A DNA stretch of 64,000 bases from Betaproteobacteria bacterium (GCA_016234705.1 JACRAS010000107.1:62001-126000); one strand, 5' to 3'; shown: positions 1 to 8,366, numbered from the stretch's first letter. The notes: generated from the sequence alone by a model not told the origin. Program-made: numbers and translations.

Positions 1-109
1 GATCATCGGCAAAGCGCATCGGGCTCCGCGCGCGCAGCGCAGGCGACGCGCACGCCGCGCCCACGGCGGCGAGCGCTTGCAGGAACTCTCGGCGTGAAAA
101 ATCTTGCAT
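1..109 (-). CDS. Tat-exported protein, N-terminal fragment
   Basis: Only the first 36 codons are inside the window; the gene continues past the left edge. The peptide starts with a classic twin-arginine signal, SRREFLQAL, followed by an alanine-rich hydrophobic stretch (AAVGAACASPAL). This predicts export of a folded protein to the periplasm by the Tat system. The start is the ATG whose complement lies at 107-109. Too little of the mature protein is visible to name a function; such signals are common on cofactor-containing oxidoreductases and on solute-binding proteins. Confidence 0.7.
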   Translation of the reverse strand, partial: MQDFSRREFLQALAAVGAACASPALRARSPMRFADD

Positions 110-350
110 CACCTGGGTCTGGCTATCGAACGCTACGCAGGGTCAGGTGCGCATTGTCCCGCATGGAGAGTATCCTGGGTAGGTATGCGGCAGAACCCGT
201 GTGGAAAGGTTAGCCTGCTTCGCATTCAGCTCCTTAACGACTCAGGACACTGGCCGGAAGCGTTCAAACGCGGCGGGACGGGGTAAACTGGCAGAGGATG
301 CAGGGGCTGGGCCTGCCGGGGAATGCGGATGATGCCAGGGGGTAAAACAA

Positions 351-380
351 AGTGCCTGAGGGAGAAGCTCAGGCACTGTT
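351..380 (-). terminator. Rho-independent terminator of the DUF3563-like gene
   Basis: A 10-bp perfect stem (AGTGCCTGAG / CTCAGGCACT) encloses a 7-nt loop at 351-377. It lies 9 bases beyond the stop codon of the minus-strand gene ending at 386. Read on the minus strand the stem is followed by TTGTTTT. On the plus strand it is followed by a shorter GTTTT, so weak bidirectional activity is possible. Confidence 0.75.
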
Positions 381-385
381 TTGGA

Positions 386-790
386 TCAATAGTAGCGCGT
401 GAGGCCGGTGCGCTCGAAATGGCGCTGGCGCTGCTCCAGGTCGGCCAGGTTCGCGGACGCGGCGAAGAAATCGTCACGCTCCTGATTCTTGCTGCGTTCG
501 AACCAGTCCGCCACAGCGGTGCAGGCGGCTTTCAACCCGCTCGCCACGGCGGTGTAGGCGCCTTGCAACAGGTGCGCCAGTTCGGCGCTGCGCAGGTCGC
601 GGGCGGCCTCTACCGTGGCATGGTCATGGATACCGAGCGCAGTCTCGCTCGCGCCTTCGAAAGGGATATTGCTTCGCACAAGATCGGTTGCAGGAGCGGG
701 AGCTTTGAAAAGCGCGCGAGTGGACATGCCTATGGCAGCCTCGGGACGCAGGATGCTATCACCTTCGTATATTGGGGCATAAAGTCTCAT
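386..790 (-). CDS. Small DUF3563-like hypothetical protein
   Basis: This is a 134-residue soluble protein with no signal peptide or membrane segment. Its C-terminus (DDFFAASANLADLEQRQR, then an aromatic YY end) resembles the DUF3563 segment seen in small betaproteobacterial proteins, which has no known function. The central region is alanine-rich and likely helical. I chose the ATG at 788-790 because a strong AAGGAG lies about 8 bases upstream; a TTG further upstream overlaps that ribosome site and is less likely. The gene is divergent from the LysR gene at 993 and has its own terminator at 351-380, so it looks monocistronic. The family assignment rests on the C-terminal pattern only. Confidence 0.68.
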   Translation of the reverse strand: MRLYAPIYEGDSILRPEAAIGMSTRALFKAPAPATDLVRSNIPFEGASETALGIHDHATVEAARDLRSAELAHLLQGAYTAVASGLKAACTAVADWFERSKNQERDDFFAASANLADLEQRQRHFERTGLTRYY

Positions 791-903
791 GGCAAACTCC
801 TTCAAAATCCAGTTGATTCAGAACAGGTATCGTCCCTTATGATTAGAATAATATGGGCCTTGGTCGGGGTAGTCCAATCGCATGTTCGGATGGCTGGGAT
901 CGC

Positions 904-933
904 TTTAGCTTATACTGTGCGTAATGCTATGAT
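904..933 (+). promoter_or_regulatory. Candidate sigma-70 promoter for the LysR gene
   Basis: TTTAGC (904-909) is separated by 18 bases from TATGAT (928-933), about 60 bases before the LysR start at 993. The -10 element is good and the -35 is weak. Confidence 0.4.
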
Positions 934-992
934 GCAACGCAACAAATTAGGTCAGTGCCGGGCTATTGTTCCACCGAAAAATCGGATCTGAT

Positions 993-1907
993 ATGGAGAT
1001 CTACCAACTGCGCAGCTTTGTCGCCGTGGCCGAGGCCGGTCACCTGACCCGTGCCGCGGAGAAGCTGCACCTCAGCCAGCCGGCCGTCAGCGCGCAGATC
1101 AAGGCGCTTGAGGACGAACTCGAACTCGCCCTGTTCGAGCGCACCTCCAGCGGCATGGTGCTGACCCCGGCCGGCGAGCGGCTGCTGGCGGACGCGGAGA
1201 AGGTACTGGCAGCGGCCCAGGCCATGCGCAACGAGGCGAAAGCCCTCAAAGGGGAGGTCGCCGGCAAGGTGCGCGTGGGCACGATGTCGGATCCGGGCTT
1301 CATCCGCGTCGGCGAATTTCTGAACACCACGGTCGAGCGCTATCCCTTGCTTCAGGTCGAACTGCACCACGAGATCACCGGCGCGGCGTTCGCGAAGGTG
1401 CGCGACGGAGAGCTGGACGCAAGCTTTTACTATGGCGATCTCGAACACCCGGGCGTGGGTAAACTGCGGCTGCGCGGAAGCACCTATCGCGTCGCCGCGC
1501 CGGCGGCATGGAAGAGGCGCGTGGCCGATGCCGACTGGAGCGAAATCGCGCTGCAACCTTGGATCATCACGCCGTCGATCAGCACCCACCATAAGCTGGT
1601 GCGCGCGTTGTTCGACAAGCACGGGATCGAGCCCACCAAGGTGGTCGAGGCCGACCAGGAATCGGTGATCTCGAACCTGGTCGTATCCGGTGTCGGGCTG
1701 TCCTTGATCCGCGAGGAACTGGCGCTGGAGAAACAGGCAGCGGGCCAAGTATGCCTGTGGCGGGACGTGCGGCTCGAAAGCACGCTTTGGTTCATCTACC
1801 TCCTGGCGCGCAAGGACGATCCGGTGATCCGCGCGCTGCTGGGAGTGCTCCGCGACACCTGGAAACTCGCCGAGCAGCCGGCGCGCGAGAACGGCCGGCA
1901 CGGCTGA
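993..1907 (+). CDS. LysR-family transcriptional regulator
   Basis: The 304-residue protein has the standard LTTR plan. An N-terminal winged helix-turn-helix occupies roughly residues 1-60, with signature residues FVAVAEAGHLTRAAEKLHLSQ and SAQIKALEDEL, followed by a linker helix. The periplasmic-binding-protein-like effector domain runs from about residue 90 to the end. Length matches the family. The start is the ATG at 993; an upstream TTG adds nine residues without family similarity. The effector is unknown. LysR proteins usually regulate a divergent neighbour, which here is the DUF3563-like gene, but nothing in the sequence proves this. No autoregulatory T-N11-A site could be assigned with confidence. 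Confidence 0.93.
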   Translation: MEIYQLRSFVAVAEAGHLTRAAEKLHLSQPAVSAQIKALEDELELALFERTSSGMVLTPAGERLLADAEKVLAAAQAMRNEAKALKGEVAGKVRVGTMSDPGFIRVGEFLNTTVERYPLLQVELHHEITGAAFAKVRDGELDASFYYGDLEHPGVGKLRLRGSTYRVAAPAAWKRRVADADWSEIALQPWIITPSISTHHKLVRALFDKHGIEPTKVVEADQESVISNLVVSGVGLSLIREELALEKQAAGQVCLWRDVRLESTLWFIYLLARKDDPVIRALLGVLRDTWKLAEQPARENGRHG

Positions 1908-1934
1908 GCGGCGCGCCGCGGCGCTGGGGCTGGT

Positions 1935-2051
1935 TTACCCGGCAAATGCCGTGCGCGCTCGCGACCGGTAGAGCAGCGTAGCGACGATCGCGATGTGGAG
2001 CAGGTTCCAGGCGATGCCGTTGACGGAAGCGGCGCGATAGGAGCCGGTCAA
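1935..2051 (-). pseudogene. Possible remnant of a small membrane protein
   Basis: A 38-codon minus-strand frame begins at a TTG overlapping the stop of the reductase gene at 2048. It encodes a plausible single membrane helix (NGIAWNLLHIAIVATLLY) and ends at a TAA. It looks like the end of an integral membrane protein rather than random sequence, but it is too short to identify. It could be a true small peptide translationally coupled to the reductase, or a gene relic. Confidence 0.25.
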
Positions 2052-3064
2052 AACCCCTCGAGCACGATCTTGCCCAGCGTGTGCCCGCCTTCGAGCAGCT
2101 TGTGCGCCCGCTTCAGGTTGGCGGCGTTGATCTTTCCGAGATGGGTTGCGAGCGTCGTTTTCAGCGTGCCCGCTTCGATCAGCGCCGCCGTTTCGTCGAG
2201 CAGATTGTGCTGCTCGATCATGTCCGGCGTCTGGAAGGTGGAGCGGGTGAACATGAATTCCCAGGCGAGGCTCACGCTCTTGCCCATCAGCGGGGTCAGA
2301 TCGACCGGTTTAAGCGCCGAGACGATGGCGCACATCCTGCCCAGCGGCTTGATGATGGGTGCGAATGCGGGGAACCAGCGGTCGGTGTTGTTGAGACAGA
2401 AGATGTAATCGACTTCCTTCATGTCCAGTGCTTCGAGTTGCGGCGCCAGGTTCTTGCCGTGATCGATGATCTGGTCCGCTCCGAGGGCGCGCACCCAGGC
2501 CACCGATTCCGGCCGCGAGGCGGTGGCGATAACGGTGAGGCCGGCGAGTTTCTTCGCCAACTGAATCGCGATCGAGCCCACGCCGCCCGCGCCGGCGATG
2601 ATGAGGAGGGTCCTGCCCGCATGCGCGCCGGTTCTGGAGATGCCCATGCGGTCGAACATGCCTTCCCAGGCGGTGATCGTGGTGAGCGGCAGCGCCGCGG
2701 CCTCGGCAAAACCCAGGTTGGCGGGCTTCCTGCCCGCGATGCGCTCATCGACCAGGTGGAATTCGCTGTTGCCGCCCGGCCGCAGGATGCTGCCGGCGTA
2801 ATACACCGCGTCTCCGGGCTTGAACAGCGACACCTCCGCTCCGACCGACTTGACCACGCCGGCGACGTCCCAGCCAAGCACTCTGGGGTTTTTTTCGACC
2901 AGATCCTTGGGCGCGCGCCGCTTGGTGTCGACCGGATTCACGGAGATGGCCTTCACTTCGACCAGCAGATCGCGACCAGTTGCGCCGGGCGTGTCGAGCT
3001 CCAGGTCGAGGAAGGACTCCGGATCGTCGATGGGAAGATAGCGGTAGAGTCCGACTGCTTTCAT
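2048..3064 (-). CDS. Zinc-type alcohol dehydrogenase-like NADPH:quinone reductase
   Basis: The protein is a 338-residue medium-chain dehydrogenase/reductase. It opens with MKAVGLYRYLPIDDPESFL, and the segment DLLVEVKAISVNPVDTK is typical of the zinc-binding alcohol dehydrogenase family subgroup related to quinone oxidoreductases. A GroES-like domain (about 1-150) is followed by a Rossmann domain with the dinucleotide motif AGAGGVGS near residue 160. The zinc-binding cysteine cluster of true alcohol dehydrogenases is not visible, so NAD(P)H-dependent reduction of quinones or enones is more likely than alcohol oxidation. Substrate is unknown. The 326-bp region upstream holds composite repeat element A rather than a clear promoter. 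Confidence 0.88.
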   Translation of the reverse strand: MKAVGLYRYLPIDDPESFLDLELDTPGATGRDLLVEVKAISVNPVDTKRRAPKDLVEKNPRVLGWDVAGVVKSVGAEVSLFKPGDAVYYAGSILRPGGNSEFHLVDERIAGRKPANLGFAEAAALPLTTITAWEGMFDRMGISRTGAHAGRTLLIIAGAGGVGSIAIQLAKKLAGLTVIATASRPESVAWVRALGADQIIDHGKNLAPQLEALDMKEVDYIFCLNNTDRWFPAFAPIIKPLGRMCAIVSALKPVDLTPLMGKSVSLAWEFMFTRSTFQTPDMIEQHNLLDETAALIEAGTLKTTLATHLGKINAANLKRAHKLLEGGHTLGKIVLEGF

Positions 3065-3169
3065 GTGTGTCTCCTGTGTCGGTTGTTTTTAAAGGCTGTT
3101 TCAGGCTGACTGGAACAGCGTCTTAAATACCGTCGCATGCGACGAGCGGCCTTGCGCGCTGCGCGCGCC

Positions 3170-3220
3170 AACCGTGTTTTCTGAACGGATGAAAAGCGCA
3201 TCCGTTCAGAAAACACGGTT
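3170..3220 (+). repeat. Class I 51-bp hairpin of element A
   Basis: A perfect 22-bp stem (arms 3170-3191 and 3199-3220) closes a 7-base loop AAAAGCG. The arm starts AACCGTGTTTT and ends CGGATG. The inner CGGATG/CATCCG and the loop are shared with the other hairpins; the middle of the arm is not. Confidence 0.9.
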
Positions 3221-3258
3221 ATTGTTAATAAGCGGGAACGGCGCGGGTTTCCATACAA

Positions 3259-3309
3259 GATCGTCGAGTGCGCACGGATGTGCTTTTCATCCGCGCGCAC
3301 TCGACGATC
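3259..3309 (-). repeat. Class II 51-bp hairpin of element A
   Basis: Arms of 22 bases (3259-3280 and 3288-3309) have one mismatch and a 7-base loop TGCTTTT, the complement of AAAAGCA. Outer ends are GATC...GATC. Apart from the shared CGGATG core the arm sequence differs from the class I hairpin. Confidence 0.9.
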
Positions 3310-3390
3310 CGCGCGGACGGTTTCTCGTCCGCGCAACATCGCAACTCCAAAGAAAACGGGTGCACATTTCAAGTCGCCAGGTACAGCCTG

Positions 3391-5193
3391 TCATTTTTGC
3401 CAGGCATCCTTCAACGTTACCGCGCGGTTGAACACCGGCGCGCCGGGTTTCGAGTCGATGCGATCGGCGACGAAGTATCCATGCCGCTCGAACTGGAAGC
3501 GCGCCTCCGGCGGGGCGTGCGCCAGCGCGGGCTCGATCTGCGCGCTGATGACTTTCTTCGCCTCCGGGTTCAGGTCCAGCAGGAAATCGCGCTCACCCGC
3601 ACCCGGGCGCGGAACGCGGAATAATCGATCGTAGAGCCGCACCTCGCACCGGCAGGCGTGCCTGGCCGAGACCCAGTGGATATTGCCTTTGACCTTGTAA
3701 GTGTCCGCACCGGGGGTGCCCGATTTGCTGTCGGCGAAGTAGTTGCAGCGCACCGCGGTGATGTTGCCCGAAGCGTCCTTGTCGCAGCCGGCGCATTCGA
3801 TCACGAAGCCGTGGCGCAGCCGCACCCTGTTTCCGGGACGGGGGTCCCCGGCGGGTGTTACGCCGGGGGGATAGAGCCGGAAATAACCCTTGGCCGGGGT
3901 TTCCATGAAATCCTCGCGCTCGATCCACAGCTCGCGCGAGAACGGCAGCGGGCGCTTCCCCAGCTCCGGTTTCTGCGGGTGATTGGGCGCAAGGCATTCC
4001 TCTTCCGCGCCCTCGGGGTAATTGTCGATGATGAGCTTCAGCGGATCGAGCACGGCGACGCGCCGCGGCGCGACTTCGTTAAGGTGCTCGCGCATGCATT
4101 CCTCGAGCACGCCGTAGTCGATCCAGGAGTCGGATTTGGATACGCCGATGCGCTCGGCGAACCGGCGCAAGCCCTCGGGGGTGTAGCCGCGCCGGCGCGC
4201 CCCGGCGAGCGTGGGCAGGCGCGGATCGTCCCAACCCTCGACGTGCCCTTCGTCGACCAGCTGAACGAGCTTGCGTTTGGACAGCACGACGTAGGAGAGG
4301 TTGAGTCGCGCGAATTCGATCTGTTGCGGCAAGGGCTTCGCCAGCAATCCGCCTTCGGCCAGGCGCTCGAGCAGCCAGTCGTAGAACGGGCGCTGGTCCG
4401 CGAATTCCAGGGTGCAGATGGAGTGGGTGATTTGCTCGAGCGCGTCCTCGATCGGGTGGGCGTAGGTGTACATCGGGTAGATGCACCATTTGTCGCCGCT
4501 GCGGTGATGCGTGGCTTTCTTGATGCGGTAAATCGCCGGGTCGCGCAGGTTGATATTGGGCGAGGTCATGTCGATTTTCGCGCGCAGCACCATGCTGCCG
4601 TCGGCGTGCTTGCCCGCGCGCATTTCGCGCAGGCGCGCGAGCGACTCCGCCGCCGGGCGATCGCGCCAGGGGCTGTTTTGCCCGTGCTCGGTCAGCGTGC
4701 CGCGAGCGGCGCGCATTTCCTCGGCGCTTTGTTCGTCCACGTAGGCGTTGCTTGAGGTGACCAGATACTCTGCCGCCCGGTACATGGCATCGAAGTAGTC
4801 GCTAGCGTGATACAGGTGTTCGGTGCCGTTGGCGCTCCAGCCGTAGCTTAGCCAGCGCACTGCATCGAGGATGGAGTCGACGTACTCCTGCTCTTCCTTT
4901 TCCGGATTGGTATCGTCGAAGCGCATGTGGCAGACGCCGCCGTAGTCGCGCGCGAGGCCGAAGTTGAGGCAGATCGATTTGGCGTGGCCGAAGTGCAGGT
5001 AACCGTTGGGTTCAGGCGGAAAGCGCGTGCGGATTTTCGCCGGATCGCCCGGCGCGCCGGCGTGCGTCGCGGCCAGGCCGGGGCGGCCGCCCCAGGTGCG
5101 CGACGCATACTTGCCACCGGCGAGGTCCGCGTCGATGACGTTACGGATGAAGTTGGTGACGTGCGCGGCGGCCGCGTCGGTGGGCTTATTCAT
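3391..5193 (-). CDS. glnS: Glutaminyl-tRNA synthetase
   Basis: This cytoplasmic class I aminoacyl-tRNA synthetase charges tRNA-Gln with glutamine using ATP. The 600-residue protein shows the class I signatures: PPEPNGYLHFGH at 59-70 (HIGH motif) and VLSKRKL at 303-309 (KMSKS motif). The catalytic Rossmann fold is N-terminal, and the C-terminal beta-barrels bind the anticodon. The length is slightly above that of gammaproteobacterial enzymes because of an N-terminal extension. The start ATG sits about 170 bases from the divergent TPP-enzyme gene. Presence of glnS means glutamine tRNA is charged directly in this organism. The gene stands alone; composite repeat element A lies just downstream. 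Confidence 0.98.
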   Translation of the reverse strand: MNKPTDAAAAHVTNFIRNVIDADLAGGKYASRTWGGRPGLAATHAGAPGDPAKIRTRFPPEPNGYLHFGHAKSICLNFGLARDYGGVCHMRFDDTNPEKEEQEYVDSILDAVRWLSYGWSANGTEHLYHASDYFDAMYRAAEYLVTSSNAYVDEQSAEEMRAARGTLTEHGQNSPWRDRPAAESLARLREMRAGKHADGSMVLRAKIDMTSPNINLRDPAIYRIKKATHHRSGDKWCIYPMYTYAHPIEDALEQITHSICTLEFADQRPFYDWLLERLAEGGLLAKPLPQQIEFARLNLSYVVLSKRKLVQLVDEGHVEGWDDPRLPTLAGARRRGYTPEGLRRFAERIGVSKSDSWIDYGVLEECMREHLNEVAPRRVAVLDPLKLIIDNYPEGAEEECLAPNHPQKPELGKRPLPFSRELWIEREDFMETPAKGYFRLYPPGVTPAGDPRPGNRVRLRHGFVIECAGCDKDASGNITAVRCNYFADSKSGTPGADTYKVKGNIHWVSARHACRCEVRLYDRLFRVPRPGAGERDFLLDLNPEAKKVISAQIEPALAHAPPEARFQFERHGYFVADRIDSKPGAPVFNRAVTLKDAWQK

Positions 5194-5363
5194 GGTTGTG
5201 ACGGCGCGTAGCGGTATGCATGCGCGATTTTACCGCACTGACGGCAAATCCCCCCGTGCTCCTTTTCCGAGGGGGCGCGCGCCACACGCACACACGACAT
5301 CCGGGTGCCATCGACTTATTGTATTATCGGCTTCGTTCACTCCCGTCTGTTCACGGAACCTAA

Positions 5364-5912
5364 ATGAAAAAAACTGCCGAACCCGCCTGGCCCGATGAGG
5401 TGCACGCGCTCCTCAAGGCTGACGGCATCCGCCAGGTCGCAATCGTCCCGGACGCCGGTCACGCGCGCCTGATCGAGCTGTGCGAAAAAGACAAAGCCAT
5501 GCGGGTGGTCAGGCTCACCACCGAGGAAGAGGGCGTGGCACTGCTTGCAGGCGCCTGGCTCGGCGGCGAAAAGGGCGTGCTGCTCATGCAAAGCAGCGGC
5601 GTGGGCAATTGCATCAACATGCTTGCGCTGCCTATTGCCTGCCAGTTTCCGCTGCTGATGCTGGTCACGATGCGCGGCGACTTCGGCGAATTCAATCCGG
5701 CGCAGATTCCCATGGGTAATGCGGCGCAGGCTGTGTTCGAGGCGCTGGGCGTGATCGTCAAGCGCGCCGATACGGCCGGAGACGTGGCGGAAGTCGTGTC
5801 CGGCGCGATGCGCCTCGCCTTCAACACGTATCGTCCTGTCGCGGTGCTCGTCGGCCAGCGTCTGCTCGGCGCCAAGGATTTCAGGAAACTCAGCGAGAGC
5901 GTGCCCCAATGA
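5364..5912 (+). CDS. TPP-dependent decarboxylase, alpha (PYR-domain) subunit
   Basis: This 182-residue protein corresponds to the pyrimidine-binding half of a thiamine pyrophosphate enzyme, as in the alpha subunit of sulfopyruvate decarboxylase or phosphonopyruvate decarboxylase. The cofactor-activating glutamate is in TTEEEGVALLAGAWLGG near residues 52-68, followed by QSSGVGNCINML. It is a stand-alone domain, so it needs the next gene product for activity. Its stop overlaps that gene's start (ATGA, 5909-5912), indicating translational coupling. The 2-oxo acid substrate is not known; sulfopyruvate or phosphonopyruvate is inferred only from family. Confidence 0.88.
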   Translation: MKKTAEPAWPDEVHALLKADGIRQVAIVPDAGHARLIELCEKDKAMRVVRLTTEEEGVALLAGAWLGGEKGVLLMQSSGVGNCINMLALPIACQFPLLMLVTMRGDFGEFNPAQIPMGNAAQAVFEALGVIVKRADTAGDVAEVVSGAMRLAFNTYRPVAVLVGQRLLGAKDFRKLSESVPQ

Positions 5913-6499
5913 GCAAATTATTGCACCGTCGTGAAGTCGTAGCCGAACTGCTGGCGAAGCGCGGCGATCTGCTGGTAATTGCCGGGCTGGGCGCGCCCGC
6001 CTGGGACATCACCGATGCGGGCGATCGTGACTTGAACTTTCCGCTGTGGGGGGCGATGGGCGGGGCGGCGATGATCGGCCTTGGCGTGGCGCTGGCGCAG
6101 CCGAAGAAAAAGGTGCTGGTGCTGACCGGCGACGGCGAGATGCTCATGGGCCTGGGCGCGCTCGCCACCATTGCCGTGCAAAAGCCGCGCAACCTCGCCA
6201 TCGTGGTCCTCGACAACGAGCGCTACGGCGAAACCGGCATGCAGGAGACGCATACCGGTCATGGCGTCGACCTCGCCGGAATGGCGCAGGCCGCGGGCTT
6301 TGCGCGGACTCTCAAGGTGAACACGCAAGCCGACGTGTCGCGGCTGAAGAAGCGTATCTATTCGGGCGAAGGCGCCTTGTTCGCGCAGGTCAAGGTGGAT
6401 GCGGAGAGATTGCCGCTGGTGCTGCCGCCGCGGGAAGGCTCGCTGCTGAAGAACCGCTTCCGCGCCGCACTGCTGGGCCCGGACGCGGCACACCAATAG
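5909..6499 (+). CDS. TPP-dependent decarboxylase, beta (PP-domain) subunit
   Basis: This 196-residue protein is the diphosphate-binding half of the enzyme made with the preceding gene. The thiamine diphosphate and magnesium motif is visible as GDGEMLMGLGALATIA with the downstream asparagine in VLDNERYGETG. It resembles sulfopyruvate decarboxylase beta subunits and the C-terminal domain of phosphonopyruvate decarboxylases. The start overlaps the alpha-subunit stop by four bases. The two subunits would form a heteromer with active sites at their interface. The carboxymuconolactone-decarboxylase-like gene follows about 100 bases downstream and may belong to the same pathway. Confidence 0.88.
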   Translation: MSKLLHRREVVAELLAKRGDLLVIAGLGAPAWDITDAGDRDLNFPLWGAMGGAAMIGLGVALAQPKKKVLVLTGDGEMLMGLGALATIAVQKPRNLAIVVLDNERYGETGMQETHTGHGVDLAGMAQAAGFARTLKVNTQADVSRLKKRIYSGEGALFAQVKVDAERLPLVLPPREGSLLKNRFRAALLGPDAAHQ

Positions 6500-6606
6500 T
6501 CTGGCTGAATGCCGGCGGCGCCGCGGGCGTTAAGGCCGGGCGCAAATTACGCGACACCCGGCAAGCAACACCGGTCAACTCTCCCCACAGACAAAGGAGC
6601 AGAACC

Positions 6607-6990
6607 ATGGACAAGAAAACCTACGACGAAGGACTGGCCGTCAGAAGGGCCGTGCTGGGAACCGAATACGTCGACAAAGCGGTCCGCTCGGCCGACGAAT
6701 TCAGCAAGCCGATGCAGGATCTTGTCACCGAATACTGCTGGGGCGCGGTCTGGACCCGGCCGGAACTGGATCGCAGGACCCGCAGCTTCCTCAACCTTGC
6801 CATGCTCACCGCCCTGAACCGCCCGCACGAAATTAAGCTGCATGTGCTCGGCGCGCTGAACAACGGCCTCACCAGGGTCGAAATCCGCGAAGTGTTCCTG
6901 CAGTCGGCCATCTATTGCGGCGTGCCCGCCGCGCTCGACGCCATGCGCGTCGCGAAAGAAGTCTTCGCCGAGGTCGATCACAAGAAATGA
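6607..6990 (+). CDS. Carboxymuconolactone decarboxylase family protein
   Basis: The 127-residue all-helical protein matches the PcaC-type family throughout: RRAVLGTEYVDKA near the start, WTRPELDRRTRSFLNLAML in the middle, and REVFLQSAIYCGVPAALDAM near the end. True 4-carboxymuconolactone decarboxylases act in the protocatechuate branch of the beta-ketoadipate pathway, but no other pca gene is nearby, so the substrate here is uncertain. The AhpD-type CxxC redox pair is absent, which argues against a peroxidase role. The ATG at 6607 has AAGGAG about 9 bases upstream. Following the split TPP decarboxylase suggests a shared catabolic unit. Confidence 0.88.
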   Translation: MDKKTYDEGLAVRRAVLGTEYVDKAVRSADEFSKPMQDLVTEYCWGAVWTRPELDRRTRSFLNLAMLTALNRPHEIKLHVLGALNNGLTRVEIREVFLQSAIYCGVPAALDAMRVAKEVFAEVDHKK

Positions 6991-7118
6991 GCTCCGGCGA
7001 GGGGAAAATGCGCAGTCGGCTTCATCGGCATCGGCCGGTTTACTTGCTGGGGCACAGCCAAGACTCGCGGATCTATGCGTATGCGGCAAAGCTTGCCCGC
7101 TTCGCTTAGAATCGGAAG

Positions 7119-8366
7119 GTGTCTTCCCCAGCTCAACCGTGCGCCGACCGTTCGCTTCCGCCGCGGCTTCTCGCCCTGGTGTTCGCGCCGTTTGCGGCGG
7201 GCTTCTTCCTTTCCTACGTCTTTCGCAACGTCAACGCGGTCATCGCCAAGGACCTCGCGGCCGAGTTCTCGCTCTCGCCCGCCGACGTCGGCCTGCTCAC
7301 CAGCATGTACCTGCTCAGCTTCGCCGTGATGCAGGTTCCTGTGGGCGTGTTTCTCGACCGCTACGGGCCGCGCCGCGTGGTGGCATCGCTGTTGTGCATC
7401 GCCGGACTGGGCGCGCTGGGATTCGCTCTGGCCGGTAGCTTCGGCGAGCTGGCGCTCGGCCGCGCGCTGATCGGCCTGGGCGTTTCGGCCTGCCTGATGG
7501 GCAGCATCAAGGCGTTCACGCTGTGGTTTCCGCTCGCGCGGCTGGCAACGCTGAACGGATGGATTATTGCCTTCGGCGGCCTCGGCGGTCTCGCCGCGAC
7601 CTCGCCGCTCGAGGCGCTGCTCACGCCGCTCGGCTGGCGCGCAGTGTTTGTCGGAATGGCGGCAGGCTGCGCTTTGGCCGCCGCGGCGATTTTCTTCGTC
7701 GTGCCGGAAAAACCGTTGCCGGGCGCAGGCGAGGGCTGGGGCGTGGCATTCGCGCGCGTGGGCCGTATCTTCGGCACGCCGTCGTTTTGGCGCATCGGCC
7801 TGCCGCTGATGGTCGGCCACGGCGCCTACCAGGCGATGCAGGGACTGTGGCTCGCGCCGTGGCTCACCGATGTCGGCGGCCTTGCGCGCGCCGCGATGGC
7901 CGCGCACCTGTTCGCCACCGCGCTCGCGTATGCGATCGGCGCGCTGTTCTATGGCTGGCTCGCGGACTTCCTGGCCGATCGCGGCGTGTCGCGGCTGGGT
8001 CTGTACAAGCTGGGCACCGCGATCAGTGTCGCCGCGTTCGTCGCGATCGCTTTCGACCTCGTGCCGGCGAAAATGCCGTTGCTGATGGTGTACGGTTTCT
8101 GCAGCATTTCGGCCGCGCTCGCTTACGCGCTGCTCACCCGGCATTTCCCTCCGGAGATGACCGGCCGCGTGAATACCGCGGCCAACGTGGCGATGTTTTT
8201 CGTCTCGTTTCTGTGCCAGTTCGGCATCGGCGTGGTGCTGCGCATGTTTGCGGTGGTCGACGGCCGCTACTCCCCCGACGGCTACATGCTCGCCTTCGGC
8301 CTGATCGCCGCGGCGCAGTGCGCGGTGCTCGCGTGGCTGTTGCCGATGAAGGAGAGCGAGGCCTGA
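7119..8366 (+). CDS. Major facilitator superfamily transporter
   Basis: This 415-residue inner-membrane carrier has about 12 predicted transmembrane segments. The MFS signature between helices 2 and 3 reads VGVFLDRYGPRRVV, and helix 1 is followed by SYVFRNVNAVIAKDLAAEF, a pattern of MFS permeases of the nitrate/oxalate and D-galactonate type. The substrate is unknown. The start is a GTG at 7119, the only reasonable start before helix 1, but its ribosome site (GGAAG) is very close, so it is not certain. It is co-directional with the decarboxylase genes and could move their substrate. Confidence 0.87.
   Translation: MSSPAQPCADRSLPPRLLALVFAPFAAGFFLSYVFRNVNAVIAKDLAAEFSLSPADVGLLTSMYLLSFAVMQVPVGVFLDRYGPRRVVASLLCIAGLGALGFALAGSFGELALGRALIGLGVSACLMGSIKAFTLWFPLARLATLNGWIIAFGGLGGLAATSPLEALLTPLGWRAVFVGMAAGCALAAAAIFFVVPEKPLPGAGEGWGVAFARVGRIFGTPSFWRIGLPLMVGHGAYQAMQGLWLAPWLTDVGGLARAAMAAHLFATALAYAIGALFYGWLADFLADRGVSRLGLYKLGTAISVAAFVAIAFDLVPAKMPLLMVYGFCSISAALAYALLTRHFPPEMTGRVNTAANVAMFFVSFLCQFGIGVVLRMFAVVDGRYSPDGYMLAFGLIAAAQCAVLAWLLPMKESEA

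Larger units (their letters stand above)
3132..3346 (+). repeat. Composite double-hairpin element, copy A
   Basis: This intergenic block lies between glnS and the reductase gene. In order it holds: a palindromic head (GTCGCATGCGAC), the segment TTGCGCGCTGCGCGCGCCAA, a class I hairpin (3170-3220), a 38-base spacer, an inverted class II hairpin (3259-3309), a 9-bp GC hairpin (3311-3334) and the tail CAACATCGCAACT. The same order appears inverted at 62598-62780 and in shortened form at 42897-43052. It does not look coding: its open frames are by-products of the inverted repeats. Confidence 0.85.

Noticed and set aside
3061-3372. 103-codon minus-strand frame over repeat element A, with similar frames at 62581-62942.
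   Set aside because: The protein-like strings come from the hairpin arms and recur wherever the element occurs; they lack ribosome sites and family similarity.
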